In this document: piece after piece, positions 7,519 through 16,271 of the stretch
Layout of the letters: the number at the start of each line of letters is the position of its first letter
How positions within the stretch are numbered: position 1 is the first letter of the stretch
From: Curtobacterium sp. MCSS17_015
Lineage (GTDB): Bacteria; Actinomycetota; Actinomycetes; Actinomycetales; Microbacteriaceae
Assembly (NCBI RefSeq): GCF_003234265.2
Contig: NZ_CP126256.1
Location: 682,001-746,000, forward strand
Length of the DNA: 64,000 nt
Direction of reading: 5' to 3'
Translations under genes and position numbers: made by a program
Notes under the pieces: model-generated
The model's database searches: none
What the model was told of the DNA's origin: nothing
The model's input: the letters and a program-made list of their open reading frames with translations, nothing else

Positions 7519-9387
7519 GTGGCTCATCTCCTCGGCGCCGAGAACGTGCATCTCGAGTTCCCCACCCGTGTCGTCTTCGACAGCGTGACCATCGGCCTCG
7601 ACGAGGGCGACCGGATCGGCGTCGTCGGGCGCAACGGCGACGGCAAGTCGACGCTGCTCGCCCTCCTGGCGCAGCGACTCGAACCGGACTCCGGGCGGGT
7701 GACGCACCGCCGCGGGGTCACGATCGGGTACCTCGACCAGCGTGACGTCCTGCCCGAGGGCATGACCGTCGGGCAGGTCGTCGTCGGCGACCTCGCCGAG
7801 CACGAGTGGGCGGGCGACCCGAAGATCCGCGACGTCATCGGCGGCCTCGTGTCGGACATCCCGTGGGACGAGACGGTCGACGAACTGTCCGGTGGTCAGC
7901 GTCGGCGGGTGGCGTTGGCGCGCCTGTTGGTCGGCGACTGGGACGTGCTGTTCCTCGACGAGCCGACGAACCACCTGGACGTCGAGGGCATCCAGTGGCT
8001 CGCCGAGCACATCAACCGCCGCTGGTCGTCGAACCAGGGCGGCATGGTCGTCGTCACCCACGACCGGTGGTTCCTCGACGCGGTGTCGACCGACACGTGG
8101 GAGGTGCACGACGGCGTCGTCGAGCCGTTCGAGGGCGGCTACGCGGCGTACATCCTGCAGCGCGTCGAACGTGACCGGCAGGCAGCGTCGAGCGAGCAGC
8201 GCCGGCAGAACCTGGCCCGCAAGGAGCTCGCGTGGCTCCGGCGGGGTGCACCGGCGCGGACGAGCAAGCCGAAGTTCCGCATCGACGCGGCCAACGCGCT
8301 CATCGACGACGTGCCGCCGATCCGCGACACGGTCGCGCTGTCCCAGATGGCGACGGCTCGCCTGGGCAAGGACGTCGTCGACCTCATCGACGCGGGCGTG
8401 TCCTTCGACGGCACGATGATCATCGAGGGCGTCGAGTGGCGCATCGCCCCGGGGGAGCGGACCGGCATCCTCGGCCCGAACGGCGCCGGCAAGTCGACGC
8501 TGCTCAACCTGGTCTCCGGCAAGCTCCAGCCGACCTCGGGCCGGGTGAAGACCGGTAAGACGGTGCAGATCGCGGTCCTCGACCAGCAGCTCGCCGACCT
8601 CCAGCAGTACGCCGAGGACCGCGTCCGCGAGGTCGTCGCCCGCAAGAAGACGAGCTACGTCGCCGACGGCAAGGAGATGACGCCGTCGCAGCTGCTCGAG
8701 CGGCTCGGCTTCACCTCGGAGCAGCTGTCGACCCCGGTCAAGGACCTGTCCGGTGGGCAGAAGCGCCGCCTGCAGCTCATGCTCATCCTGCTCGACGAGC
8801 CGAACGTCCTCATCCTCGACGAGCCGACGAACGACCTCGACACCGACATGCTCGCCGCCATGGAGGACCTGCTCGACACCTGGCCCGGCACGCTCCTCGT
8901 CGTGAGCCACGACCGGTACCTGCTCGAGCGCGTCACCGACCAGCAGTACGCCGTCCTCGGCGGGCACCTGCGCCACCTGCCCGGCGGCGTCGACGAGTAC
9001 ATGCGCCTGCACGCCTCCGGCAGCGGTGGCACGACGGCGTCGGCGGCTGCTGCCGCATCGGCCGGGAGGCCCGACACCGCCGGTGCGTCCGCGGTCGCCG
9101 CCGCCTCGGGGCTGCGTCCGGCAGCGGGGTCCGGTTCGGCTCCGGCGGCTGCGCCGACCCTGTCCGGCTCCGAGCGCCGCACGGTCGAGAAGGAGATGTC
9201 AGCCCTCGACCGCCGGATCGCCAAGCTCGGGGACGACCGGAAGAAACTGCTCGACTCGTTCGCGACGCACGACCAGTCCGACTACGAGGGGCTCGGAGCG
9301 CTGCAGGGGCGGCTCGCCGACCTCGACGCCGAGGTGGAGCAGCTCGAGGAGCGGTGGCTCGAGGTGGCGGAGCAGCTCGGGGTGTAG
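7519..9387 (+). CDS. ABC-F family ribosome-associated ATPase (Uup-like)
   Basis: About 622 residues with two ABC ATPase domains and no membrane segments: an ABC-F protein, a family that acts on ribosomes in translation quality control or antibiotic protection. Walker A motifs are GRNGDGKST and GPNGAGKST, signatures LSGGQRRRVAL and LSGGQKRRL, Walker B LDEPTNHLD and LDEPTNDLD. The alanine/glycine-rich linker (about residues 505-545) leads to a C-terminal coiled coil (SERRTVEKEMSALDRRI onward), the layout of Uup. The long in-frame extension back to 7375 is rejected because the TACCCT box lies six bases before the GTG and homology starts with AHLLGAENV. Confidence 0.88.
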   Translation: MAHLLGAENVHLEFPTRVVFDSVTIGLDEGDRIGVVGRNGDGKSTLLALLAQRLEPDSGRVTHRRGVTIGYLDQRDVLPEGMTVGQVVVGDLAEHEWAGDPKIRDVIGGLVSDIPWDETVDELSGGQRRRVALARLLVGDWDVLFLDEPTNHLDVEGIQWLAEHINRRWSSNQGGMVVVTHDRWFLDAVSTDTWEVHDGVVEPFEGGYAAYILQRVERDRQAASSEQRRQNLARKELAWLRRGAPARTSKPKFRIDAANALIDDVPPIRDTVALSQMATARLGKDVVDLIDAGVSFDGTMIIEGVEWRIAPGERTGILGPNGAGKSTLLNLVSGKLQPTSGRVKTGKTVQIAVLDQQLADLQQYAEDRVREVVARKKTSYVADGKEMTPSQLLERLGFTSEQLSTPVKDLSGGQKRRLQLMLILLDEPNVLILDEPTNDLDTDMLAAMEDLLDTWPGTLLVVSHDRYLLERVTDQQYAVLGGHLRHLPGGVDEYMRLHASGSGGTTASAAAAASAGRPDTAGASAVAAASGLRPAAGSGSAPAAAPTLSGSERRTVEKEMSALDRRIAKLGDDRKKLLDSFATHDQSDYEGLGALQGRLADLDAEVEQLEERWLEVAEQLGV

Positions 9388-9514
9388 CGCGGCACGGCGT
9401 CGGCGAGACGTGGCCGCGTTGCACCCTGCCGGTGACGTCGCGCCCTGTCGGGGCGGGGCCCGATGACCGGAGTGGGGCGCGATCGAGCGGCCGTCGAACG
9501 CAGGCCGGCGGGTG

Positions 9515-10009
9515 CTAGTCGCCGAGGCCGAGGATGAGGCGCCGCAGCAGCCCCGCGAGCTGCCCCTGCTCGTCGTCGGACACCCCGGCCAGGATGGCGC
9601 GCTCGGCCCGGAGCAGGTCTGCGATCGCAGCATCGACCGCAGCCCGGCCGGCCACCGTCAGGGACACGAGGATGCCCCGGCCGTCACGCGGATCCGTCCG
9701 GCGAGCGACGAGCCCGCGCGCGGCGAGGCGGTCCACCCGGTTCGTCATCGTGCCGCTCGTCACAAGGGTCTGCTGGAGCAGCACCTTCGGGCTCAGCTCG
9801 TACGGCTCACCCGCGCGCCGGAGTGCCGACAGGACGTCGAACTCCCACGGCTCCATCCCGCCCGCCTCGAACGCCTGACGTCGGGCGCGGTCCAGGTGCC
9901 GGGCGAGCCGGTCCACCCGCGACAGCACGTCGAGCGGCGCGAAGTCCAGATCAGGGCGTTCTCGGCCCCACGCCGCGACGATCCGGTCGACCTCGTCCTC
10001 TGGCGGCAT
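9515..10009 (-). CDS. MarR family transcriptional regulator
   Basis: A 164-residue winged-helix regulator. The central part (SALRRAGEPYELSPKVLLQQ, then SGTMTNRVDRLAARGLVAR and RTDPRDGRGILVSLT) is the MarR DNA-binding core with its wing. Flanking helices would form the dimer interface. The ATG at 10009 is preceded by CATGAT with a six-base spacer, a leaderless-like start. It is convergent with the ABC-F gene, so its target is not obvious from context. Confidence 0.85.
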   Translation of the reverse strand: MPPEDEVDRIVAAWGRERPDLDFAPLDVLSRVDRLARHLDRARRQAFEAGGMEPWEFDVLSALRRAGEPYELSPKVLLQQTLVTSGTMTNRVDRLAARGLVARRTDPRDGRGILVSLTVAGRAAVDAAIADLLRAERAILAGVSDDEQGQLAGLLRRLILGLGD

Positions 10010-10088
10010 CCGTCCATCATGGCGTGGATCGGCAGCGCACGACCAGTGCCGGGCACATGGGAGGATGGTCGGGCTCCTCCGGGAGCGT

Positions 10089-10160
10089 TCCGCCTTGGTG
10101 TAATGGCAGCACGACGGCCTTTGGTGCCGTTAGGTCCGGGTTCGAATCCTGGAGGCGGAG
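10089..10160 (+). tRNA. tRNA-Gln (anticodon TTG)
   Basis: A 72-base cloverleaf. Acceptor arms TCCGCCT (10089-10095) and AGGCGGA (10153-10159) pair perfectly, with a G discriminator. The anticodon stem is 10114-10118 with 10126-10130, the seven-base loop is CTTTGGT, and the anticodon TTG lies at 10121-10123. The T-loop reads TTCGAAT. The CCA end is not encoded. The adjacent minus-strand toxin remnant makes this a plausible insertion spot, but I saw no repeat of the tRNA 3' end. Confidence 0.95.
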
Positions 10161-10200
10161 CGATCGGCCTTCACCGGATGGCGTTTGCCGAGCAACTCGA

Positions 10201-10572
10201 TCACTCCGCCGAGGAGCGCGGGCGAGCGCTCATCTCATGCGCGTGCGCGTCTGCCTTGGTCTTGTAGATCTCGCCCCATGCGGGGCTCGCGGGCAAGGCA
10301 TCAGCTCGCAGATCCACGTCAGGCAGACAGATCTGCACGAAGTGCGGGAAGGCGGGGAAGGTCCAGAGGTCTTCGTCCTCGAACCGACTCCAGAGCAGCA
10401 ACTCCCCGATGCCGAGCAGGTGACCGAGCTCCTGACCGTTCACCGGCGGATCGCAGCTGACCATCAGCGCATGGTGACCGTTCGGGAGCTCGATCGGTCG
10501 TTCCACCTCGCACCGGAAGACGGACGAGAACCGCTTGCTGTCCATGGACGAGAGGAAGAAGACGTCGTGCAT
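10201..10572 (-). CDS. candidate immunity protein, second tandem copy
   Basis: A 123-residue soluble protein of no family I recognise. It is a close paralog of the gene just upstream: over 82 aligned residues I count about 60 identities, including PNGHHAL, VSCDPP, LLLWSRFE and FVQICLPDV. It starts one base after the stop of that copy (TGA, C, ATG). Both follow a decayed Rhs-type toxin C-terminus on the same strand, the normal place for an immunity gene, so the pair is most simply read as duplicated immunity genes kept after the toxin died. Base composition is more mixed than in neighbouring genes. The immunity role is inference. Confidence 0.6.
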   Translation of the reverse strand: MHDVFFLSSMDSKRFSSVFRCEVERPIELPNGHHALMVSCDPPVNGQELGHLLGIGELLLWSRFEDEDLWTFPAFPHFVQICLPDVDLRADALPASPAWGEIYKTKADAHAHEMSARPRSSAE

Positions 10573-10573
10573 G

Positions 10574-10987
10574 TCAGGACTCTCGATCGACGCCGTCGAC
10601 GTCTCCGCCGGTCCGACACGGGGTCGGTATGTGCGGGCGCTCGGTCATGGACTGCACCGTCCCGTCCGCCTCGGTTGCATAGAGCTCGCCCCACGCAATG
10701 CTGGCCGGCATGCTCGTGGGCGGGACGACAACGTCAGGGAGGCAGATCTGCACGAACTGCGGGAAGGTCGGGAAGGTCCACAAGTCGTCGCCCTCGAAAC
10801 GGCTCCAGAGGAGGAGCCGAGTGATCCCCTGGGGATGGCCGAGGTCCTGTCCGAGCGCTGGTGGGTCACAACTGACGATGAGAGCGTGGTGTCCGTTGGG
10901 GAGTTCGACTCTCGACTCCAGTTCGCACCGGAACACGGAATCGAATCGGTCGTCTTCCATCGACGAAAGGTAGTAGGTCGGTTTCAC
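10574..10987 (-). CDS. candidate immunity protein, first tandem copy
   Basis: A 137-residue protein starting at a GTG (VKPTYYLSSMEDD) with GGAG upstream; an ATG at 11023 is less likely because that stretch codes for the end of the toxin remnant in another frame. The start lies two bases before the remnant's stop at 10989. It shares about 60 of 82 residues with the next gene downstream. Its C-terminal tail (about residues 100-137) is not shared and looks low-complexity. No known domain seen. Position directly after a polymorphic-toxin C-terminus suggests immunity; its partner toxin is no longer intact. Confidence 0.6.
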   Translation of the reverse strand: MKPTYYLSSMEDDRFDSVFRCELESRVELPNGHHALIVSCDPPALGQDLGHPQGITRLLLWSRFEGDDLWTFPTFPQFVQICLPDVVVPPTSMPASIAWGELYATEADGTVQSMTERPHIPTPCRTGGDVDGVDRES

Positions 10988-10988
10988 T

Positions 10989-11448
10989 TCAGAACTCCGG
11001 GTTGACTCCACTGACGGCGGCATCGGGGTCGATCAGAGTGCCCTCGATGAGGAAGCGACCCGAATTCGTGCTGTACCCGGATTCGGCGAGGCCGGATGGG
11101 AGGCCGGCGACGTCACGGTGGTCGGACACCGATCCTGGGTGCGTCGGCGACCAGGAAGCACCCGTCCACGTTGCGTTCCCACCGTACAGACGGTAGATCT
11201 CCTGGCCGCCGAACGGGAAGGCGATCTCGTCACCGAGGTTCGCTGCCGACCGCTCCGAACGCATCGCTGACCACGACCTGTCCCCAGTCGACCCCACCCG
11301 TCGTGGCCTTCTGTGCGTCGACGTGCACCGCAGTGTCGACGCCGTCGCGAGAGATCCGCTCGGTGGTCCTCCCCGGGGCGATGCGGCTTCCCGCAATCCC
11401 GTGGTGCGGTTTTCCCCCCTTGTGAGGGATCCGAACCCGCGAGTACGT
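10989..11448 (-). pseudogene. remnant of an Rhs-type polymorphic toxin C-terminus
   Basis: Reading the minus strand from 11448, one frame gives QKATTGGVDWGQVVVSDAFGAV, named here by its motifs QKAT, VDWGQV and DAFGAV, and stops at 11230-11232. A second frame picks up at about 11245 with AANLGDEIAFPFGGQEIYRL and runs to the stop at 10989, ending in VSGVNPEF. The first part matches the pre-toxin region of the intact Rhs protein in this window (QKATKGTVDWGQVAVDTAV), so the pieces are one toxin tip broken by a single-base indel and lacking all N-terminal repeats. The tail (RLYGGNATW, NSGRFLIEGTL, GVNPEF) recalls ADP-ribosyltransferase-like toxin tips from memory, unverified. Two immunity-like genes follow. 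Confidence 0.6.
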
Positions 11449-11662
11449 TCAGCGAAACGATCCGCTCGGAGTCGAGCCGGACTCGTGGATCTCCTCTCTT
11501 GCTCCGCCGCGTTGCCTCACCCCGTCTGCCGGTGTGCCCGACGGCTCCGCCATCGCACGCCTTCCGCGCCTCCTGTGCCGCCCTGCACCGGACGCTGCGC
11601 CGTGCTGCCCATCCGCGGCCGCCCGTACCCGTACCCGAACCCGCACGAAGGACCCGAACCTC

Positions 11663-13027
11663 ATGCAACCGCTCGTCCTCCTCGCGTCGCAGACATCGAC
11701 CCAGGTCGTGCTCGACAACGTCGCCGCCTTCGGGCACGAAGCCCTCAAGTACTTCCCGATCGGCATCGCCGGGATCATCGTGTGGGCACTCTGGGTGTAC
11801 CGCGTGGTGTTGTCCGCCCGCGCGAAGCCGGTCGTCAACGGGTTCCGCACGTCGACCTCGGTCGTCGTCCCGTCCTTCCACGAGGACCCTGACATCCTGC
11901 TCCGTTGCCTGGAGACCTGGCGCGAGCAGCACCCGGACGAGATCATCATCGTGCTCGACATCGCGGACACCGACGCGTACCGGCGCATCGTCGCCGTCGG
12001 CGACCCGACCGTCAAGCCGGTCCTGTTCCACCACGTCGGCAAGCGCAGCGCTCTCGGTGAGGGGATCCGGCGGGCGAAGTACGACGTGCTCGTGCTCGTG
12101 GACTCCGACACCTCGTGGGAGCCGGGGTTGCTCGAGGCCGTGCAGATGCCGTTCGTCGACGAGCGCGTGGGCGGCGTCGGTACGCAGCAGAACGTGTACC
12201 AGCGCAACTCGAGCATCTGGCGGATCATCGCGGACTGGCTCGTCAACCTGCGCTACTACAACTACGTCCCGGCCATGGGTGCGGCCGGAGCCGTCCCGAT
12301 CCTGTCCGGTCGGACCGCCGCGTACCGTCGGTCGGCCGTGATGCCGGTGCTCGACAACCTGGAGAACGAGTTCTTCCTCGGTCGGCGCTGCATCGCCGGT
12401 GACGACGGCCGGCTCACGTGGTTGGTGATCGCGTCCGGGTTCCGGACCGTGCACCAGTCGACCGCGAAGGCACTGTCGATGTTCCCGGCCAGCGGCAAGG
12501 CGTTCTTCAAGCAGCGCATCCGCTGGAGCCGGAACTCGTACCGGACCTACCTCACCGCCATCGCGAAGGGTTGGGTCTGGCGCGTGCCGTTCGTGACGAA
12601 GATCACCGTGCTGCAGATCATCCTGACGCCCGTGACGATGGGCATCACGATGTGGTACCTGCTCTTCAGTCGGCTCGAGTTGAGCACGCTCGGGGTCCTG
12701 TTCACGATCGGCTGGTTGCTCTTCGGCCGCGCCGTCCGCGGCGCCTCGAACCTCAAGCGTCACCCGCTCGACTTCCTGGTGCTCCCGATGCTCGCTCTCG
12801 TGGTGATCGCTGTCGCCCTCCCGATCAAGGTGTACGCGTTCGTGACGATGAACAAGCAGGGCTGGCTCACCCGGCACGCCGACCAGATCGGCGGCGACGG
12901 CCAGCAGGCCCGGACCCTGCAGCCCGAGCCCGTCACCGAGACGCGCCGCTCGGCCCCCGGGGTGGTCGTCCAGCCCGGCGCGGTCGCGGCCTCCGCTTCC
13001 GCTGGCGACCAGGTGGTGGCCGCATGA
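11663..13027 (+). CDS. membrane glycosyltransferase family 2, hyaluronan-synthase-like
   Basis: A 454-residue processive GT2. An N-terminal membrane helix (about 33-52) precedes a cytosolic catalytic domain with VVVPSFHED, DSDTSW (about 147), GDDGRLTW (about 247) and QRIRW (about 283), and then three or four membrane helices. The GDDGRLT and QxxRW motifs group it with hyaluronan/chitin synthase-type enzymes that polymerise and extrude a sugar chain. I start at the ATG at 11663, with GAAGGA eleven bases upstream, not at 11534. It overlaps the following beta-helix gene (ATGA), and a UDP-glucose dehydrogenase lies downstream, so the product probably contains uronic acid. The exact polymer is not determinable. 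Confidence 0.85.
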   Translation: MQPLVLLASQTSTQVVLDNVAAFGHEALKYFPIGIAGIIVWALWVYRVVLSARAKPVVNGFRTSTSVVVPSFHEDPDILLRCLETWREQHPDEIIIVLDIADTDAYRRIVAVGDPTVKPVLFHHVGKRSALGEGIRRAKYDVLVLVDSDTSWEPGLLEAVQMPFVDERVGGVGTQQNVYQRNSSIWRIIADWLVNLRYYNYVPAMGAAGAVPILSGRTAAYRRSAVMPVLDNLENEFFLGRRCIAGDDGRLTWLVIASGFRTVHQSTAKALSMFPASGKAFFKQRIRWSRNSYRTYLTAIAKGWVWRVPFVTKITVLQIILTPVTMGITMWYLLFSRLELSTLGVLFTIGWLLFGRAVRGASNLKRHPLDFLVLPMLALVVIAVALPIKVYAFVTMNKQGWLTRHADQIGGDGQQARTLQPEPVTETRRSAPGVVVQPGAVAASASAGDQVVAA

Positions 13028-14946
13028 GCGCCGTGCGCACCTCGGTCCTGCGTGGCGCGACGGCACTGGCGATCGGCGCGGGCCTCGTCCTCGCCGGTCT
13101 GGCGGCAGCGCCGACCGCTGCTGCCGCTGCGACCCCGACCGGCAGCACGACGGTGTCGGCAGGCCGGCCGTACGCGGGTGACCCGGACAAGGAGGCGCGA
13201 CTCGTCGCCGCCGAGAACGACCGGATCTACAACGTGCGGGCCCTGGCGTCCGCCGCGCGCTGGAGCGGGCTGGCAGTGTCCCAGCCGTACCGGCTCGCCA
13301 CCGGGTCGTCGTACACCCTCGTGCTCGTGGCGCGCGGCGCCGCGTACACGATCGACGACCTCACCGAGCTCGCCCCGTCGACGTTCGTGAAGCAGCCGGA
13401 CGGCTCGTGGCTCCTCAGCGAGAACATCGTCGTCGAGAACGGCGCCACCCTCCGACTGGCGAGTCCGGACGGGCTGCGCGTCCACCTGGAGAGCAACCAC
13501 GAGGGCTTCGTGTCGATCGTGACGCAGGCCGGCGGAATCCAGGTCATCGGGTCCGCGAAGGCACCGGTCGCGATCGACGCCTGGGACCCGCAGGCCGGCG
13601 CCGTCGACGAGCAGACCTCCGACGGACGGGCCTACGTCCGGGTGCAGGGCGGCACCGCGACGCTGCAGCACGCCTCGTTCTCGCACCTCGGCTTCTGGAG
13701 CGGCACGACGGGCGGCGTCTCACTCACGGGCACCGACCTGACCACCCTCGACCGGGCCTCCGGCGACCAGGAGGGCAAGACGAAGCGGACCACGAAGGAC
13801 GTCTTCGGCAACGCCATCCTGCCGACCGGCGCGCTCCCCAGCACCGGAGAGGGGTCGGCGAACGCGGGCTCCTACAGTTACGTCTCGGCCCTCGTGCAGC
13901 ACGTCACGTTCGACGGGAACGCCTTCGGGCTGTTCCTGACGAGCGCCGACGGCGTGACGATGTCGGACGCCACCGTCAAGCGCTCCCTGATCGACGGGCT
14001 GGTGCTGCACCGGTACGTGACGAATTCGACGTTCACGTCCGTGCGGGCGACCGGCAACGCCATGGACGGCGTCAAGATGACGCGGGCGTCCACGGGGATC
14101 GTGTTCAGCCAGGTCCGGGCGACGGACAACGGGCGGAACGGGATCACGCTGAACGGCAGCGGCCTGGCGGCCGGTCCGAACGCCGCCGGCATGCCGACCA
14201 CCACCTACGGCAACAACGCCCTCACCGACAGCACGAGTTCCGACAACGGTCGCTACGGAGTCGAGGTGATCGGGGGGAAGAACGTGCGGGTCAGCGGGTC
14301 GACCGCGGCCGGCAACGAGATGGGGATCGTCGTGCGGCACGACGCCGACGACGTGGTCATCCGCAACAACGTCGTGAAGGACTCGGCGCAGAACGGCATC
14401 GCCGTGCTGGACGGACCGACCGCGACCGAGGTCTCGGAGAACTCGGTGAACGGTGCTGAGATCGGCGTGTACCTCCGCGAGAGCACCGCGTCGTCGGTGA
14501 CGGACAACACCATCAGCGCGGCGCGGGTGCACGGCGTCACCACGGTCGGGCCGTCCGCCGGCACCGCGATCGAGGACAACGCGGTGCGTGGATCGGGCCC
14601 GAGCGCCATCGACCTGGCCCGTTCCGACGGCGCAGCACAGGAGGGCAACACGACCGTGCAGTGGCACTCGACGAAGCCGCTGCTCGTGACGCTGCGAGCG
14701 GTCTTCCAGCCCCTGACCGTGCTCTGGCTCGTGCTGCTCACGGTGGTGCTGGTCGCTGCGGTCGGTGGTGTCCGTCGCCGTCGCCGCGCCGAGCCGGGCG
14801 AGCACCCCTACGCCAAGCTCGCACCGCTCTCGAGCTTCACCCGTGGTGCGATCGACCCGGCAACGCTCGGCCTGCCGCCGGCACCCGCACTGCAGGGCTC
14901 CCACGCTGCCGACACCGGCGCGTCCTCGTCGCGGACGGTGAGCTGA
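13024..14946 (+). CDS. membrane-anchored right-handed parallel beta-helix protein
   Basis: A 640-residue exported protein. A signal peptide (residues 1-37, ending AAAAATP) leads to an extracellular region. About residues 290-560 are parallel beta-helix (PbH1) repeats visible as recurring turns such as VTMSDATVKRSLIDG, VRVSGSTAAGNEMG and VVIRNNVVKDSAQNG. One C-terminal membrane helix (about 568-588) is followed by a basic cytoplasmic tail. The ATG overlaps the synthase stop by four bases. Beta-helix proteins beside polysaccharide synthases are often C5-epimerases or lyases, as AlgG is for alginate; that role is inferred, and no catalytic motif was assigned. Confidence 0.8.
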   Translation: MSAVRTSVLRGATALAIGAGLVLAGLAAAPTAAAAATPTGSTTVSAGRPYAGDPDKEARLVAAENDRIYNVRALASAARWSGLAVSQPYRLATGSSYTLVLVARGAAYTIDDLTELAPSTFVKQPDGSWLLSENIVVENGATLRLASPDGLRVHLESNHEGFVSIVTQAGGIQVIGSAKAPVAIDAWDPQAGAVDEQTSDGRAYVRVQGGTATLQHASFSHLGFWSGTTGGVSLTGTDLTTLDRASGDQEGKTKRTTKDVFGNAILPTGALPSTGEGSANAGSYSYVSALVQHVTFDGNAFGLFLTSADGVTMSDATVKRSLIDGLVLHRYVTNSTFTSVRATGNAMDGVKMTRASTGIVFSQVRATDNGRNGITLNGSGLAAGPNAAGMPTTTYGNNALTDSTSSDNGRYGVEVIGGKNVRVSGSTAAGNEMGIVVRHDADDVVIRNNVVKDSAQNGIAVLDGPTATEVSENSVNGAEIGVYLRESTASSVTDNTISAARVHGVTTVGPSAGTAIEDNAVRGSGPSAIDLARSDGAAQEGNTTVQWHSTKPLLVTLRAVFQPLTVLWLVLLTVVLVAAVGGVRRRRRAEPGEHPYAKLAPLSSFTRGAIDPATLGLPPAPALQGSHAADTGASSSRTVS

Positions 14947-14949
14947 CCG

Positions 14950-16119
14950 ATGGCGACACCTCTGCAAGGACTCCGCTCCCACCTGGTGGTCGGTGCTGCC
15001 GGTGTGGTGCTCGGCGCGGTCGTGGTCGGTGGGGTCTGGGTCGCGACGAGCACGCCCGGCGAACCCCGCGCGGCGGCGTCCGCCCCGTCGTCCGACAGCG
15101 ACCGGACGCCGTCGCCGGACCGGACCGGAACGAGGACTCCGGCCCCGGCGCCGACAGCGGTCCCGACGACGGCACCGACGACGGCCCCGACCTCGGCACC
15201 GGACGCACGCCGCGCGGCCGTCTCGTGCACCGCCGACGCGACCACGACGGTCTCGACGGCCGAGGAGCTCACGTCGGCACTCGCGAAGGCGGCGCCGGGG
15301 CAGGTCATCGCCATGGCGCCCGGCACCTACACGGGCACCTTCACCGGGTCCGCCGCGGGTACGTCCGCGCAGCCGATCACCCTCTGTGGGTCGGCCGACG
15401 CCGTGCTGGACGGCGGGACCACCGACAAGGGCTACGTCCTGCACCTCGACGGGGCGTCGCACTGGCGGCTCGCCGGGTTCACCGTCCGCAACGGGCAGAA
15501 GGGCGTCATGTTCGACGGCGTCCAGCACTCCAGCGTCGAGGGGATCACCGTCACCGAGATCGGTGACGAGGGCATCCACCTGCGCGCCGGCAGCAGTGAC
15601 AACACCGTGAGCGGGAACGCCGTCACGAAGACCGGGCTCCGCAAGCCCCAGTTCGGCGAGGGGATCTACGTCGGGTCCTCGAAGAGCAACTGGTGCCGGG
15701 TCTCGGACTGCCAGGAGGACCGGAGCGACCGCAACGTCGTGACCGGGAACACGATCTCCGACACGGCGGCCGAGAACGTCGACATCAAGGAGGGGACGAC
15801 GGGCGGGACACTGTCCGACAACTCCTTCGACGGCACCGGCATGCAGGGCGAGAACCACGCCGACTCGTGGGTCGACGTCAAGGGGAACGGCTGGACCGTC
15901 TCGGGCAACCGGGGCGTCGACTCACCGCTCGACGGGTTCCAGACGCATGAGCTGCTCTCGGGCTGGGGGACCGACAACACCTTCACCGACAACACCGTCG
16001 ACCTCGGCAACCCCGAGGGCGTGGCGTTCGCCTTCCGGCCCGTCGAGGGCAACACGGTGTCCTGCGACAACACCGTCGTCGGGACGAACGAGCTGAGCAC
16101 CACGAGCTGCACGGGCTGA
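14950..16119 (+). CDS. secreted right-handed parallel beta-helix protein
   Basis: A 389-residue protein beginning three bases after the previous stop. Residues 14-35 are a signal anchor or signal peptide, followed by a Ser/Thr/Pro/Ala-rich linker (about 36-90) and a beta-helix domain opening with TVSTAEELTSALAKAAPGQ and VIAMAPGTYTG, the typical entry of pectate-lyase-like chondroitinase B or PbH1 proteins. Later turns include GVMFDGVQHSSVEGITV and GIHLRAGSSDNTVSGNAV. Likely acts on the polymer made by the upstream synthase, as lyase, epimerase or binding protein. Catalytic residues not identified. Confidence 0.8.
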   Translation: MATPLQGLRSHLVVGAAGVVLGAVVVGGVWVATSTPGEPRAAASAPSSDSDRTPSPDRTGTRTPAPAPTAVPTTAPTTAPTSAPDARRAAVSCTADATTTVSTAEELTSALAKAAPGQVIAMAPGTYTGTFTGSAAGTSAQPITLCGSADAVLDGGTTDKGYVLHLDGASHWRLAGFTVRNGQKGVMFDGVQHSSVEGITVTEIGDEGIHLRAGSSDNTVSGNAVTKTGLRKPQFGEGIYVGSSKSNWCRVSDCQEDRSDRNVVTGNTISDTAAENVDIKEGTTGGTLSDNSFDGTGMQGENHADSWVDVKGNGWTVSGNRGVDSPLDGFQTHELLSGWGTDNTFTDNTVDLGNPEGVAFAFRPVEGNTVSCDNTVVGTNELSTTSCTG

Positions 16120-16197
16120 CCGCGCCGCGACCCGCACCCCGCCCTCCGAGCTCCACGACCGCACCGCGCCCGTCGCGCGGCACCACCCGTGCGCTCA

Positions 16198-16221
16198 GGA
16201 CGTCCCGTCACCGGGACGTCC
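16198..16221 (+). terminator. hairpin between the beta-helix gene and ugd
   Basis: Bases 16198-16207 and 16212-16221 form a perfect 10-bp stem with a 4-base loop. It lies in the 152-bp gap before ugd and may terminate or attenuate transcription, so ugd could have separate or reduced expression. Confidence 0.5.
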
Positions 16222-16271
16222 GCCCCTCCCCGTCACACCATGTCCCCGCTACCCGAAAGCGAGCGTGCACC

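Noticed and set aside
10089..10160. tRNA-Gln as an attachment site of a mobile element
   Set aside because: No direct repeat of the tRNA 3' end was seen nearby, and no integrase gene is present, so only a loose association with the toxin remnant can be stated.
10989..11448. TNT-type NAD glycohydrolase assignment for the toxin remnant
   Set aside because: The TNT pattern (DRFGG with GxF and a PF ending) is not present; the tail looks more like another toxin group, so no family is claimed.
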